A stretch of 64,000 nucleotides of DNA from CAYUZU01 sp964448675 (GTDB lineage Bacteria; Planctomycetota; Phycisphaerae; UBA1845; Fen-1342), in NCBI GenBank assembly GCA_964448675.1, contig CAYUZU010000005.1:204463-268462 (forward strand), in the 5' to 3' direction. Each line of letters opens with the position of its first letter. The stretch's first letter is position 1. Both the position numbers and the translations under genes were made by a program. Below the pieces are notes generated by a model. That model made no database searches, had not been told where the DNA came from, and saw only the letters and a list, made by a program, of their open reading frames with translations. Shown in pieces: positions 45,970 through 54,647 of the stretch.

Positions 45970-47403
45970 TCACTGCCCGTCGTCTTCCTCATCGCCAACG
46001 TAGCCGAGGGAGCGCAGTTGCCGCATGCGCTCGGGCGATACGCCCGTGGGGCGGGCCGGCTGGAACGCCTCGCGCTGCACCGTGAGGTGCTGGGCCATTG
46101 ACTCGACCACGTCGAGCTGGGCGCTGGCGATATTTGTCGTTTCCGCTGGATCGGTGACGAGGTCGTAGAGTTCGAACTGCCGAGTGTCGTCGTGGAAGAC
46201 GAGCTTGTACTGGTGGTTGACGACGCCACGGTCCTGCGGCGTCATCAGGGTCCAGGCAAGGGCGACGCCGTCCTGCGGATCGGTCCTGCGCATCGTGTGC
46301 AGCAGGCTGGTGCCGGGGAGGGCGTCATCTGCGGGCATCTCCAGGGCATCCAGCACGGTCGGCAGCAGGTCGACCAGCGACACGACGCCCGGCCAGCGGG
46401 CCGGCGTCTTGCCCAGGGCGGGCGGGAAGTGAACGAGCAGCGGCACATGAATCATCTCTTCGTACACGTGCCAGTTGTGCCACATGCGTCCGTGCTCCAT
46501 GAATGCTTCGCCGTGGTCGGAGGCGATGATGATCAACGTCTCCTGCCACAGGCCGAGTTCGCGCACCTCGTCGAGCAGGCGGCCGACCTGGTGATCGGCG
46601 AACGCGAGGTTCTCGACGTACTGGGCCCGGAGGTGCGCGATCAGCTCGTCCGTGGCTTCGATCTCGCCGTCGTCGATTTTCAGGATCGTGTCCGTGTCGC
46701 CGTTGAGCGGACCGTCGTAGCCGGTGGCGAACATGCCCGCGAACGGTGGCGGTGGGTTGTAGGGGGCGTGCGGCGGCAGCAGGTGGACGTAGGCGAAGAA
46801 CGGGTCAGCGCCGTTCTCGGCCAGCCACTCGGCGGCCAGGTTGACGGTCTCTTCGCTGTCGCGGCGCGCAAAGTCGCGCGGGTGCGTCTTGAGCAGTTCC
46901 GCCGGGAACTGCTCGACGAAGGTCGCGAAGCCGATGTCCATGCTGTAGTCGGCGGTGATATACGGGCTCTCGGAGAAGCCAGCGGTCTGCAGCCCGGCCG
47001 TCTGGACGCGGTGCGCCATGGATGCGCTCATGTAGCCCGGGCCGATCATGCGCTGGTGCGGCGGCGGATAGCGGCCCGACAGGTACGACGCCACCGACGG
47101 CAGCGTCCACGGCGCCTGGGCGTAGGCACGTTCGAAGACCGTCGCCTGCCCGGCGAACTCGTCGATGCGCGGCGTCGCGGGAAGCTCGGCACCGTACGGA
47201 CCGACGTACTTGGCGGCGGCAGCGTCGATGACAATGAACAGGATGTTCAGCGGGCTCTCAGCGCCGGTGGATGCTTTCGCGGTGTCCAGCGCGCCGGCTT
47301 CCTCATCGTGCTCGCCGCAGCCAATCACGAAAACCAGGCAGGTGAGGAAGACGAACGGAAGCAGGCCGGACCGGCGGCCGCGTGGGGTGCTGCGATAGCT
47401 CAT
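45970..47403 (-). CDS. Sulfatase-fold lipoprotein without the formylglycine cysteine
   Basis: The 477-residue protein starts MSYRSTPRGRRSG, with a signal and lipobox (LTCLVFVIGCGEHDEE) that predict a lipid-anchored product. The alkaline-phosphatase/sulfatase fold is clear: NILFIVIDAAAAKYVGPYG, IASDHGEAFMEHG, HVYEEMIHVPLLVHFP. Where true sulfatases have C/S-x-P-S-R it reads WTLPSVASYLSGR, that is Thr for Cys and Val for Arg. Formylglycine cannot form there; Thr could be the nucleophile, as in phosphotransferase members of the fold. It is downstream of a membrane glycosyltransferase and a methyltransferase, so a role in modifying envelope glycans is plausible. Confidence 0.8.
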   Translation of the reverse strand: MSYRSTPRGRRSGLLPFVFLTCLVFVIGCGEHDEEAGALDTAKASTGAESPLNILFIVIDAAAAKYVGPYGAELPATPRIDEFAGQATVFERAYAQAPWTLPSVASYLSGRYPPPHQRMIGPGYMSASMAHRVQTAGLQTAGFSESPYITADYSMDIGFATFVEQFPAELLKTHPRDFARRDSEETVNLAAEWLAENGADPFFAYVHLLPPHAPYNPPPPFAGMFATGYDGPLNGDTDTILKIDDGEIEATDELIAHLRAQYVENLAFADHQVGRLLDEVRELGLWQETLIIIASDHGEAFMEHGRMWHNWHVYEEMIHVPLLVHFPPALGKTPARWPGVVSLVDLLPTVLDALEMPADDALPGTSLLHTMRRTDPQDGVALAWTLMTPQDRGVVNHQYKLVFHDDTRQFELYDLVTDPAETTNIASAQLDVVESMAQHLTVQREAFQPARPTGVSPERMRQLRSLGYVGDEEDDGQ

Positions 47404-47516
47404 CGGGGGGCTCCAGCGCATTGCGTGAGGGTAAAACACCGCAATGGATCATAGACGCGTTGGGATGATCGTGCAGCCGCCGAAGCCGGCCGGTTTCTGA
47501 AATCTCGGCTGTAATC

Positions 47517-49247
47517 TCACGGTTGCGCGGCGGGTGCGGCCGCACCGTGCGCAGGGCGCATCAGGACGATTTGCCCGCGTCCGCCCTGGTGCGGCGGCGG
47601 CAGTTGGACCGGCCGATAACCCAGCGCGGGGAATACCTCGTAGGCCGGCCGGCAGCGACCCGGCACGACGACCTGCGGCTGGTAGATCTCGGCAAATCGA
47701 CGCACGTTCGCGGGGGTCGCGAGCTTCTGCTGCGGCAGGGCCACGACCGGCCGATCCAGGAACGTCGCGGCACAGATCAGCGGATAGCCGCCGTCGATCG
47801 CGATCAGGTCGTCCTGGTCGCACAAATCCCCGACACCATGGACCAGCCCGGCCAGGCCGTCGACGCGGCGCGTGTCCATGCGGCTCACCCGGGCGTGCAT
47901 CGACCACGCCTGCGCGATCACGGGTGAGAACAGACCCAGCCACGCGATCACCAGCAGCGTGCCGCGGACCGCGCCAGGAGCCGGGATGCGTGCCGCGAGC
48001 GCGGCGAGCCCGAGGATGGCGATGGGGTACCAGAACGGGGCGATGTGCAGAACGTAGCGTGCGGCGGATCCAGCCTCGTCGCGCAGGGGCAACCAGTTGA
48101 ACGCGGCCGCGTAGGCACCGACGAACACGGCCCCGACGCAGAGCAGATAGACCGCGTCGCGGCGTGCCCCCTGGCGGGTCATCAGCAGGCCGACCGGGAT
48201 GAGGAAGACCAGCAGCTTGAGTTCGTCCCAGCTGGCCCGCAGCATGGTCCACGCGTTGTCCAGCGCGATGGTTGCGCGGCGCGACAATGGCGGCACAGCT
48301 GCGGCATCCGGTCGCACCGCCGGACTGTCCGCGACGAATTCGCCGCCGTAGACCGTCGCCATGCTCCAGTTCTGCGCCATGGCCGGGTATTGCGGATAAA
48401 AGTGGCCCGTGGCGATTTTGCATACGGCGTTGTATGGCGTGATGATCAGCAGGAAGCCGGCGGCCAGCAGGAGCAACGGCTTGATGCTGCGTTTCAGGCG
48501 TGGCAACAGCGACCCGCTCGTTGTGAGCAGGATCGCCACGAAGAGCGCTCCCAGCATGGCCAGGACGGTGACCTTGATCAGATACCCCAACGCGAGGAGC
48601 ACACCCACCAGGATCCACCAGGCCGCATGACGCGTTGTGAGGCGTTGGATGATAAGGAGGATCAGGAGGCAGACGGTGACCATCGGGTGTTCGGCGGTGA
48701 TCAGCGTTACTGAAACATAGGTGGTGGGCAGGATGAGGTAGCCCAACCCGGCCAGGATCCCGGCCAGCGTGCTCGCCGCCCCGCGCACGAGCACCGCGAG
48801 CAGGGCCGCGTTGACGGCCGCCGGCAACGCCGTCATCAGCAGGGCCACGGTGATCGGATTGTCGGCGGCCTGCCAGACGATCCCCAGGATCAGGCCGTAG
48901 AGCGGGTTGTAGTATGGCAGGCCCGGGTAGCTCAGGCCCTCGTGCCATCCGTAAATGACGTTGAAGCGGTTGATGAAGCCGCGGCCCTCGAGGAAGTTGC
49001 GTCCCACTTCCAGGTAGGTCAGCGTGTCGGCGAACGGGATGCTCATGGCCTGCGCGTAGCGGCCGGCCAGGTACAGCCCGAGTCCGACGATCGAGACCAG
49101 GCCAATCAACATGACCGGGTCGCGCCACAGTGGACCGGGGGATTGTGGCCCGGTCGATGAGCCGGTTGGAGCGGCGGCGCGCGGCTTCGCCGTCGCGCCG
49201 GCGGGGTCGTGTTTCTTTGCGTGTTGTTTCTTGCGGGGACGGCCCAT
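47517..49247 (-). CDS. GT-C family membrane glycosyltransferase-like protein
   Basis: The 576 residues have a basic N-terminus (GRPRKKQHAKKHD) and about ten hydrophobic segments starting with VMLIGLVSIVGLGLYLAGRY. The first extracytoplasmic loop has the acidic motif IPFADTLTYLEVGRNFLEG, as in PMT/ArnT-type enzymes where an Asp near helix 1 is catalytic. GFINRFNVIYGWHEGLSYPG follows. The C-terminal 110 residues are soluble (AIDGGYPLICAATFLDRPVV). It presumably transfers a sugar from a lipid-linked donor on the outer face of the inner membrane. It lies 16 bp after the methyltransferase gene in the same direction. Donor and acceptor unknown. Confidence 0.75.
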   Translation of the reverse strand: MGRPRKKQHAKKHDPAGATAKPRAAAPTGSSTGPQSPGPLWRDPVMLIGLVSIVGLGLYLAGRYAQAMSIPFADTLTYLEVGRNFLEGRGFINRFNVIYGWHEGLSYPGLPYYNPLYGLILGIVWQAADNPITVALLMTALPAAVNAALLAVLVRGAASTLAGILAGLGYLILPTTYVSVTLITAEHPMVTVCLLILLIIQRLTTRHAAWWILVGVLLALGYLIKVTVLAMLGALFVAILLTTSGSLLPRLKRSIKPLLLLAAGFLLIITPYNAVCKIATGHFYPQYPAMAQNWSMATVYGGEFVADSPAVRPDAAAVPPLSRRATIALDNAWTMLRASWDELKLLVFLIPVGLLMTRQGARRDAVYLLCVGAVFVGAYAAAFNWLPLRDEAGSAARYVLHIAPFWYPIAILGLAALAARIPAPGAVRGTLLVIAWLGLFSPVIAQAWSMHARVSRMDTRRVDGLAGLVHGVGDLCDQDDLIAIDGGYPLICAATFLDRPVVALPQQKLATPANVRRFAEIYQPQVVVPGRCRPAYEVFPALGYRPVQLPPPHQGGRGQIVLMRPAHGAAAPAAQP

Positions 49248-49263
49248 GGTCGGCTACCTCATA

Positions 49264-50145
49264 TCACTGCGTTGAAGATGGGCGTCGCGCGATCATGTAG
49301 AACTCCCCGATATTGAAGGGGATCATCGCCCGCTGTATCGGCCCCGGCACCACGCGGCCGGCCAGCCGCAGCACACTGCCGAACGCCACATGCGGGTGCA
49401 GCGTGGCATGGCGCACGAGCATGTCGAGGCTGACGCGTTTCCAGGCGAAGGCCGTGCGGATCACGTCAAAGCCGGCGGCGGCGAGACAAGTTCGCAGTCC
49501 TTGGCGCGAGAAGAGCACGACGTGCTCGACGAACAGGTGCGGCCAGCGCGGCCCCATGGTCCGGGCGCTGAGGCTGCGGGCGTCGGGGGTGACAAGTAGC
49601 ACCAGCCCGCCAGGGCGAAGCTTTCGGTGAAGCAGCTCTACCGTCGGGCCGGGGGGATCGATGTGCTCGATCACGTCGAAGAGGGCGAACACGTCGACGC
49701 TGTCGTCGGCGAGCGGTGCATCCGCGAGTGTGCCGGTGTGGACGCCGCGAACGCCGGGCCGCTGGCGGGCGATGTCGGCGGACGCCACGCCGATTTCGAC
49801 GCCCTCGACTTGCCAGCCGGCTTCGGCGGCGGCGGCAAGCCCCGCGCCGGCGGAGCAGCCCACCTCGACGAGGCGCCGGCCCGGTGGGTTGAGACGTTCG
49901 ATTATGCGCAGGTAGGCATGGGTTGTGGCCCGTTTGCCGGCCTCGACCGAAGCGTCGCCGCTGTGGCCGCGTTGCTGGTGGTAGTCTTCCTGGTAGATGC
50001 GATCGATGCGGGCCCAGTCGGGCTCGGTGGCGTGATGGATCGTGCCGCAGCCGCCACAACGCACGAACGTGACGCCGGCGTGCTCGTACAATGGCCGCGG
50101 CTCGCGGTGTTCGCAGGCGGGGCAGGCACGCGGCGTGGCGGTCAT
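49264..50145 (-). CDS. SAM-dependent methyltransferase with N-terminal zinc ribbon
   Basis: The 293-residue protein starts with a zinc-ribbon-like CPACEHREPRPLYEH...VRCGGCGTIHHAT. It continues with a class-I methyltransferase domain: motif I LVEVGCSAGAGLAAAAEAGW, acidic VEGVEIGVASADI, and VDVFALFDVIEHIDPPGPTV. This architecture is common for sugar or lipid-sugar methyltransferases in polysaccharide clusters. It is the first gene of a minus-strand unit with the GT-C and sulfatase-fold genes, divergent from a second GT-C gene. Substrate unknown. Confidence 0.82.
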   Translation of the reverse strand: MTATPRACPACEHREPRPLYEHAGVTFVRCGGCGTIHHATEPDWARIDRIYQEDYHQQRGHSGDASVEAGKRATTHAYLRIIERLNPPGRRLVEVGCSAGAGLAAAAEAGWQVEGVEIGVASADIARQRPGVRGVHTGTLADAPLADDSVDVFALFDVIEHIDPPGPTVELLHRKLRPGGLVLLVTPDARSLSARTMGPRWPHLFVEHVVLFSRQGLRTCLAAAGFDVIRTAFAWKRVSLDMLVRHATLHPHVAFGSVLRLAGRVVPGPIQRAMIPFNIGEFYMIARRPSSTQ

Positions 50146-50337
50146 GGGCGGACTCTGGGGGACTCTGGCGCCGGCGGGCGTTGCTGGTCACACGCGGACC
50201 CAGCCGATAGGATAGCGCGGCCGTCGACGGTAGCGATCGGTGCATCCTACACGCAGCGGGGCGTGTGATGCCACGGCTCGGCGGTCCGGCGTGCGAAGAC
50301 GGCCGATCTCCCGACGCAAAATGCGCGATGTGATTGA

Positions 50338-52398
50338 ATGACGCTGGCAGTACTACACACGCTCTGGTCACCGGAGCAGACGCTCCTGACGATCGGGATC
50401 GTGGTGTGCTGCGCGTTGCTGATGATCTTTCGCCCCGCGGCCCCGCCGCCGCCACCAACGGACGAGCGTGACCAGAAGCGCAAGAAGCGCGGCAAGGGCC
50501 AGGAGAAGCACAAGCCCGCACCGGCGCCGGCGGCGCCGCCGGTGGAGGCGCCGGCGCCGCTCGGTGCGACGGCACGGCGGCGGATGCTGCTGGCGGGGCG
50601 TGTGCTGCTGGTCCTGGTGATTCTGGGGGTGGCGGGATTTCTGTACGAGCGGAGCGAGGATCCGATCGGGATGCGCTCCGATTCGTGGAGTGATGCGAAC
50701 GTGGTCGTCGGCGGGCGCAATGCGGCGAAGATGGGGTTCTTCGCGTTGTACGGTGCGTCGCAGATCCAGCCGGTGACGGATGCCAACCCGTCCGACCCGT
50801 TCTTCATCTATACGCAGTACCCGCCGGGCTCGACGCTGATCAACGATGCGCTGCAGGTCGCGGGCTATGCGGGCGATGCGGTCTTTCGGCTGCCGCCGGC
50901 GATGTGCTCTCTGGCGTCGCTGGTGGTTTGGTTCGTTTTCTATCGGCGGTTCGCCGGCGAGCCGATCGCGATTGTGGCGACGATCGTGATGGCGACCAGC
51001 TACGGCTTTCTGGGGTACGCCGACAACCTGCACTTTCATGCTTATGCGCTGCTCACGTCGTCGCTGGCGATGTTGTTCTATGTCATCGCGATGGAGCCGG
51101 CGCGCAAGCGGCGCTGGCCGTGGTTCGGGCTGGCGGGCCTGTTCATGTTTCTGACGGCGGCGTTCACGTGGGAATACCACTTCTTCATGGTGCTGTTCAT
51201 CGCGTTGTACGCGTTCGTGTTTCCGTGCCCCGTCAGGAAACCGTGGCTGGCGCTGCTGGCGTTGCCGCTGTTCGTCGAACTGGGCTTGCAGAACCTGCAA
51301 CGCGACCTGGCGCTGGGCGCGGTCGAGCGCGTGGCGGTGGAGGGTGAGGAAGCAGGCGGGGGTTTCCTGTCGGACCTGTATCGCCGCACGCTGGGCTTCG
51401 AGGTCGCCGTCGACACGCCGCGGGGGATCACGCTGGGCGATTACCCGTGGTGGCTGCTGCTGCGGTACTACAAGTTCTACGGCGTGCCGGCGCTGGCGGC
51501 GGCCGTGATCGTGTTGATGTTGCTGATGCTTCGCGGGCGGGCGCCGTGGAACGTGCGGGCTTGGCCGGGCGCGGAGAAGCTGCTGGTCGTGTTGCTGATC
51601 GCCGGCACGGGCTGGTGGCTGGTGATGATGCAGCACACGTCGGTGCACCGGCACATCATGCGGCACGGTTTGCCGGGGTATGCGCTACTGGTGGCGCTGG
51701 TGTGGGTGCGGGCGTGGCAGACGGCGTGGTCGGCCAGGTTCCCGTTGCCGGCGCGGATCGTGGCGCCGCTGCTGGGGGCGATCCTGCTGTATCCGCAGAT
51801 CGAGGGGTTGGTGTATGACTATCACATTCACAGCGAGCCGAAGTACTACAATCGGCGCGGCCGCGAGCGCGGCGGGGCGGGCCTGCCCGAAATGTGGCGT
51901 TTCGCACCGCTGCGCGAGATCGTGCCCGAAGGTGGGGTGATCCTGACGAATCACGGCCGGCTGCCGCCGATGCGGCTGTGGTCGCGCCGGCCGGTGTACG
52001 GGGCGGCGTTTGCACCGTCGCCGCGGAATCAGCGGGACGCGCGGTACCAGGTGGAGATGGCGTTCAATCACCTGCGTGACCTGTATGACGACGCGTTGCC
52101 GCCGCTGTATTACGTTTATGCGGTGCGCGGGCGTGAGCCGCTACGTCATCCGTGGCTGTGGTTCCTGCTGACCGGTGAGCAGCGGCCGCGGCAGCCGGCG
52201 CAGGCGCAGTTGATCGAGCCGGCGACGGCGTTGCGGCGGGGCTGGGACACCGGGACGGCCCCGACGTCGTATTGCCCGATCGTGGCGCGCAGCGACTACC
52301 TCTTGGTTTTTGACATGACGCCGGCGATTCCGCGGCTGCGCGAGCTGTGGTCCGACTACGGGTACCCGACGCTGGCGGAGTTCGGCGCACCGCGGTGA
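50338..52398 (+). CDS. Large multi-pass membrane protein, GT-C glycosyltransferase-like
   Basis: The 686 residues include an N-terminal helix (LLTIGIVVCCALLMIF), then a Pro/Lys-rich cytoplasmic linker (about 35-80) and a second helix. A first large outer loop follows with RSDSWSDANVVVGGRNAAKM and TQYPPGSTLINDALQVAG. Eight or more further helices come next, and a soluble C-terminal region of about 200 residues (residue 490 on). The layout resembles the dolichol-phosphate-mannose-dependent GT-C enzymes, but I do not see a diagnostic motif beyond the acidic first loop. It is followed after 42 bp by a GT9 gene; together they suggest assembly of an envelope glycan. Confidence 0.65.
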   Translation: MTLAVLHTLWSPEQTLLTIGIVVCCALLMIFRPAAPPPPPTDERDQKRKKRGKGQEKHKPAPAPAAPPVEAPAPLGATARRRMLLAGRVLLVLVILGVAGFLYERSEDPIGMRSDSWSDANVVVGGRNAAKMGFFALYGASQIQPVTDANPSDPFFIYTQYPPGSTLINDALQVAGYAGDAVFRLPPAMCSLASLVVWFVFYRRFAGEPIAIVATIVMATSYGFLGYADNLHFHAYALLTSSLAMLFYVIAMEPARKRRWPWFGLAGLFMFLTAAFTWEYHFFMVLFIALYAFVFPCPVRKPWLALLALPLFVELGLQNLQRDLALGAVERVAVEGEEAGGGFLSDLYRRTLGFEVAVDTPRGITLGDYPWWLLLRYYKFYGVPALAAAVIVLMLLMLRGRAPWNVRAWPGAEKLLVVLLIAGTGWWLVMMQHTSVHRHIMRHGLPGYALLVALVWVRAWQTAWSARFPLPARIVAPLLGAILLYPQIEGLVYDYHIHSEPKYYNRRGRERGGAGLPEMWRFAPLREIVPEGGVILTNHGRLPPMRLWSRRPVYGAAFAPSPRNQRDARYQVEMAFNHLRDLYDDALPPLYYVYAVRGREPLRHPWLWFLLTGEQRPRQPAQAQLIEPATALRRGWDTGTAPTSYCPIVARSDYLLVFDMTPAIPRLRELWSDYGYPTLAEFGAPR

Positions 52399-52440
52399 AG
52401 GTGGCTGTTTGGCGGGACGTGCGATCCGCTCAGAGAGTAA

Positions 52441-53751
52441 ATGTCGACAGACGAGATGAAACGCGACACTGAGCGACCCAACGGTGCTGCCCGGCCACCG
52501 GCCCGCGCCCCTGCGCGTGGCGGCGGCATGGGGCTGTCGGCGATGCGCTGGGTGGACCACTGGGTGGGCATGCCGGCGTGCTTCGTGCTGGGGCTGCTGG
52601 CGACGGCGCTGCGAAAGGTGGGGGTGCGCCGTTCGCGCGAGATCGCCGGCGATCGCACGCTGGCGGTGTACAAGTTCTTCGGCCTGGGCAGCATTATCGA
52701 GGCGACGCCGCTGCTGCGGGCGATCCGGCAACGCTACCCGCATGCCCGCCTGGCGTTCGTGACGTTCGCCGGCAACGAGAAGCTGCTGCGCGAGCTGGAT
52801 GTCTGCACGGATATCCGCGTGATCCGCACGAGCGATCCGCTGCACTTCGTGATGGACGTTCTGCGGCAGGTCGTCTGGCTGCACCGGCAACACGTCGAGG
52901 CGGTGGTCGACCTGGAGTTCTTCAGCAAGTTCTCGACGCTGCTGATGTACTTCAGCGGGGCCCGCATCCGCATCGGGTTCCACCTGAACGACTTCTGGCG
53001 CCACAGCCTCATCACCGACCCGGTCTATTTCAACTACTACCGCCACATCACCGACGTCTATCGGCAGGTCGCCTGGCGGCTCGATACCGACGTCACCGAC
53101 CATGCCCTGAGCCGCCCGGCGATCGGACCCGCGCCGCGGCGGTACGTCGAACGGGATTTGCGCGCACGGGGTTGGGATGGCCGGCAGCGACTGCTGGGCG
53201 TGAACATCCACGCCGGCGACCTGTGCCTGGCGCGGCGCTGGCCGGTGGAGCGTTTCGCGGCGTTGCTCAATGCGCTCGCGCGGCGCCACGATGACCTGCG
53301 TTTCGTGCTGACGGGCACGCCGGACGAACGGGCGCATACGCTGACCCTGCTCGACAAGCTTGCCCCGGAGGCGCGCAGCCGGTCCTTCGTGGTGGCGGGC
53401 GAATGGAATCTGGACCAGTTCATCGCCGGCCTGGCGCTCATGGCCGGCTACGTCACCAACGATTCGGGGCCGATGCACTTTGCGGCGGCGGTGGGCGTAC
53501 CGATGGTGTCGCTGTGGGGGCCGGGGCGACCGGCGTTCTACGCGCCGAAGGTGCCGCGGCACGAGACGATTTATGCGGACTATCACTGCAGCCCGTGCCT
53601 GTACATGTTCACCACGTTCGAGGCGATGTGGTGCCGGGGCGAGGCGTGGTGCATGCAGGCGATCGAGGTCGACACCGTGCTGCAGGCGGTGGAGCGGACG
53701 CTGCAGCCGGCCGGCGCCGCGGATGGCGGTGGCGCCGCTTCGGGGCGATAA
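52441..53751 (+). CDS. Glycosyltransferase family 9 (heptosyltransferase-like)
   Basis: This 436-residue GT-B enzyme probably uses an ADP-heptose-type donor in lipopolysaccharide core or a related glycan. A hydrophobic patch near residues 35-55 (GMPACFVLGLLATALRKVGV) may attach it to the membrane. The N-domain has YKFFGLGSIIEATPLLRAIR, where such enzymes usually have a GDxL-type loop. The donor domain has NIHAGDLCLARRWPVERFAA, FVLTGTPDER and YVTNDSGPMHFAAAVGVPMV, the family signature. Cys residues in YHCSPCLYMF...MWCRGEAWCM resemble the C-terminal cysteine cluster of some GT9 members. Co-directional with the GT-C gene. Confidence 0.85.
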   Translation: MSTDEMKRDTERPNGAARPPARAPARGGGMGLSAMRWVDHWVGMPACFVLGLLATALRKVGVRRSREIAGDRTLAVYKFFGLGSIIEATPLLRAIRQRYPHARLAFVTFAGNEKLLRELDVCTDIRVIRTSDPLHFVMDVLRQVVWLHRQHVEAVVDLEFFSKFSTLLMYFSGARIRIGFHLNDFWRHSLITDPVYFNYYRHITDVYRQVAWRLDTDVTDHALSRPAIGPAPRRYVERDLRARGWDGRQRLLGVNIHAGDLCLARRWPVERFAALLNALARRHDDLRFVLTGTPDERAHTLTLLDKLAPEARSRSFVVAGEWNLDQFIAGLALMAGYVTNDSGPMHFAAAVGVPMVSLWGPGRPAFYAPKVPRHETIYADYHCSPCLYMFTTFEAMWCRGEAWCMQAIEVDTVLQAVERTLQPAGAADGGGAASGR

Positions 53752-53951
53752 ACCCACGCGTGCGGCCGGGTTGATCAGGCCCTTCGGACGCGCCGGCCCG
53801 GTTTGCCATTCCTTGCCCTGTTTTGAACACTTCGTGTAGACGCCATTGTGCGCCGGGACCGGCAGCGGCGTTTCGGGGACATTGGGAGCGACAGCCGTGC
53901 TCGCGGGGACAGACAGCCTTCGCGTGACCGCACAGCGGTCGGAGGTGTGTC

Positions 53952-54233
53952 ATGTTGGGCACGGATATCTCAGTCCAGGCGGTCCCCGTGGCCGCCGCTA
54001 CGGCTGCATTGAAGCCCAGCCAACCGCAGCCGGAGACGCGTGTCGTGGAGCGTTCCACGAGGTCCACACTGCAGCAGCAGTCTGGTTCGTCGTATACGCC
54101 GACAGGCAGCTCGCTGGAGCGGCTGGCGGCCTCGGCGCGTCAGTTTGCCGAGGTGCTGGATACGACGGGGAGTGTGCAGGTGGCTTCGTCGGTCAGTGGC
54201 TTCCGTGTCGGGTTCCTGGATACGTATGCCTGA
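53952..54233 (+). CDS. Small protein of unknown function
   Basis: The 93-residue product has a Ser/Gln/Thr-rich, probably disordered N-terminal half. The C-terminal half is better ordered: SLERLAASARQFAEVLDTTG (a likely amphipathic helix) and then a short strand-like end, ASSVSGFRVGFLDTYA. There is no signal peptide, membrane helix or cysteine. GGAGG at 53946-53950 region precedes the ATG closely, which supports translation. The length, helix and precise stop suggest a real gene. I know no family; the helix-strand end faintly recalls FlaG-type flagellar proteins, but this is not enough for a call. Confidence 0.5.
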   Translation: MLGTDISVQAVPVAAATAALKPSQPQPETRVVERSTRSTLQQQSGSSYTPTGSSLERLAASARQFAEVLDTTGSVQVASSVSGFRVGFLDTYA

Positions 54234-54374
54234 TGCGAACGCGCGCTGCGTGATGCGACACAGTCGAGGCTGACGCAACCGGCCGGCGAGCCGGACCAGC
54301 GATCGTTCGTTCGCGGCACGCGAGCGAGCGGGCGCCCTCGTTGCGCGCCGGCCAAGCGGGGGGCACGGCGCAGG

Positions 54375-54409
54375 AAACAGGCCGGCGCTCGGGGGCGAGC
54401 GCCGGCCTG
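54375..54409 (-). terminator. Terminator of the subtilisin-like protease gene
   Basis: A perfect 14-bp stem, CAGGCCGGCGCTCG (54378-54391) with CGAGCGCCGGCCTG (54396-54409), has a GGGG loop on the plus strand. Read on the minus strand it is followed by TTTCCTG and lies 23 bp beyond the stop of the protease gene. Confidence 0.75.
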
Positions 54410-54431
54410 CAGTGTGCGTCCTGCGTTGTGG

Positions 54432-54647
54432 TTACGGGCAGGTCGTGTTCTGTAGACCCACGAACGGGTCGATGTCGCGCCAGTTCACCGAGCCGTCGCC
54501 GTTGGCGTCGTTGTTGTCGAACGGGCAGGTCGGATCCTCGGGCGCGAACATGGCGGCCCAGGCCGAGACGGCGTCGTTCTGGGCGGCGACGAAGAAGTCG
54601 ATGTCGCGCCAGTTCACGGCGCCGTCACAGTTGGCATCGCCCGCGCA
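54432..54647 (-). repeat. Dispersed 216-bp coding repeat, copy B (dockerin-type tail)
   Basis: This segment encodes the last 71 residues of the subtilisin-like protein: CAGDANCDGAVNWRDID, a spacer, then NDANGDGSVNWRDID and NTTCP at the end. It has exactly the length of copy A at 18189-18404, with about 13 substitutions by eye. The Asp/Asn-rich loops followed by a helix are the calcium-binding pattern of type I dockerins. Confidence 0.8.

Noticed and set aside
45970..47403. Classical sulfatase
   Set aside because: The formylglycine Cys/Ser and following Arg are replaced by Thr and Val, so the standard mechanism cannot be assumed.
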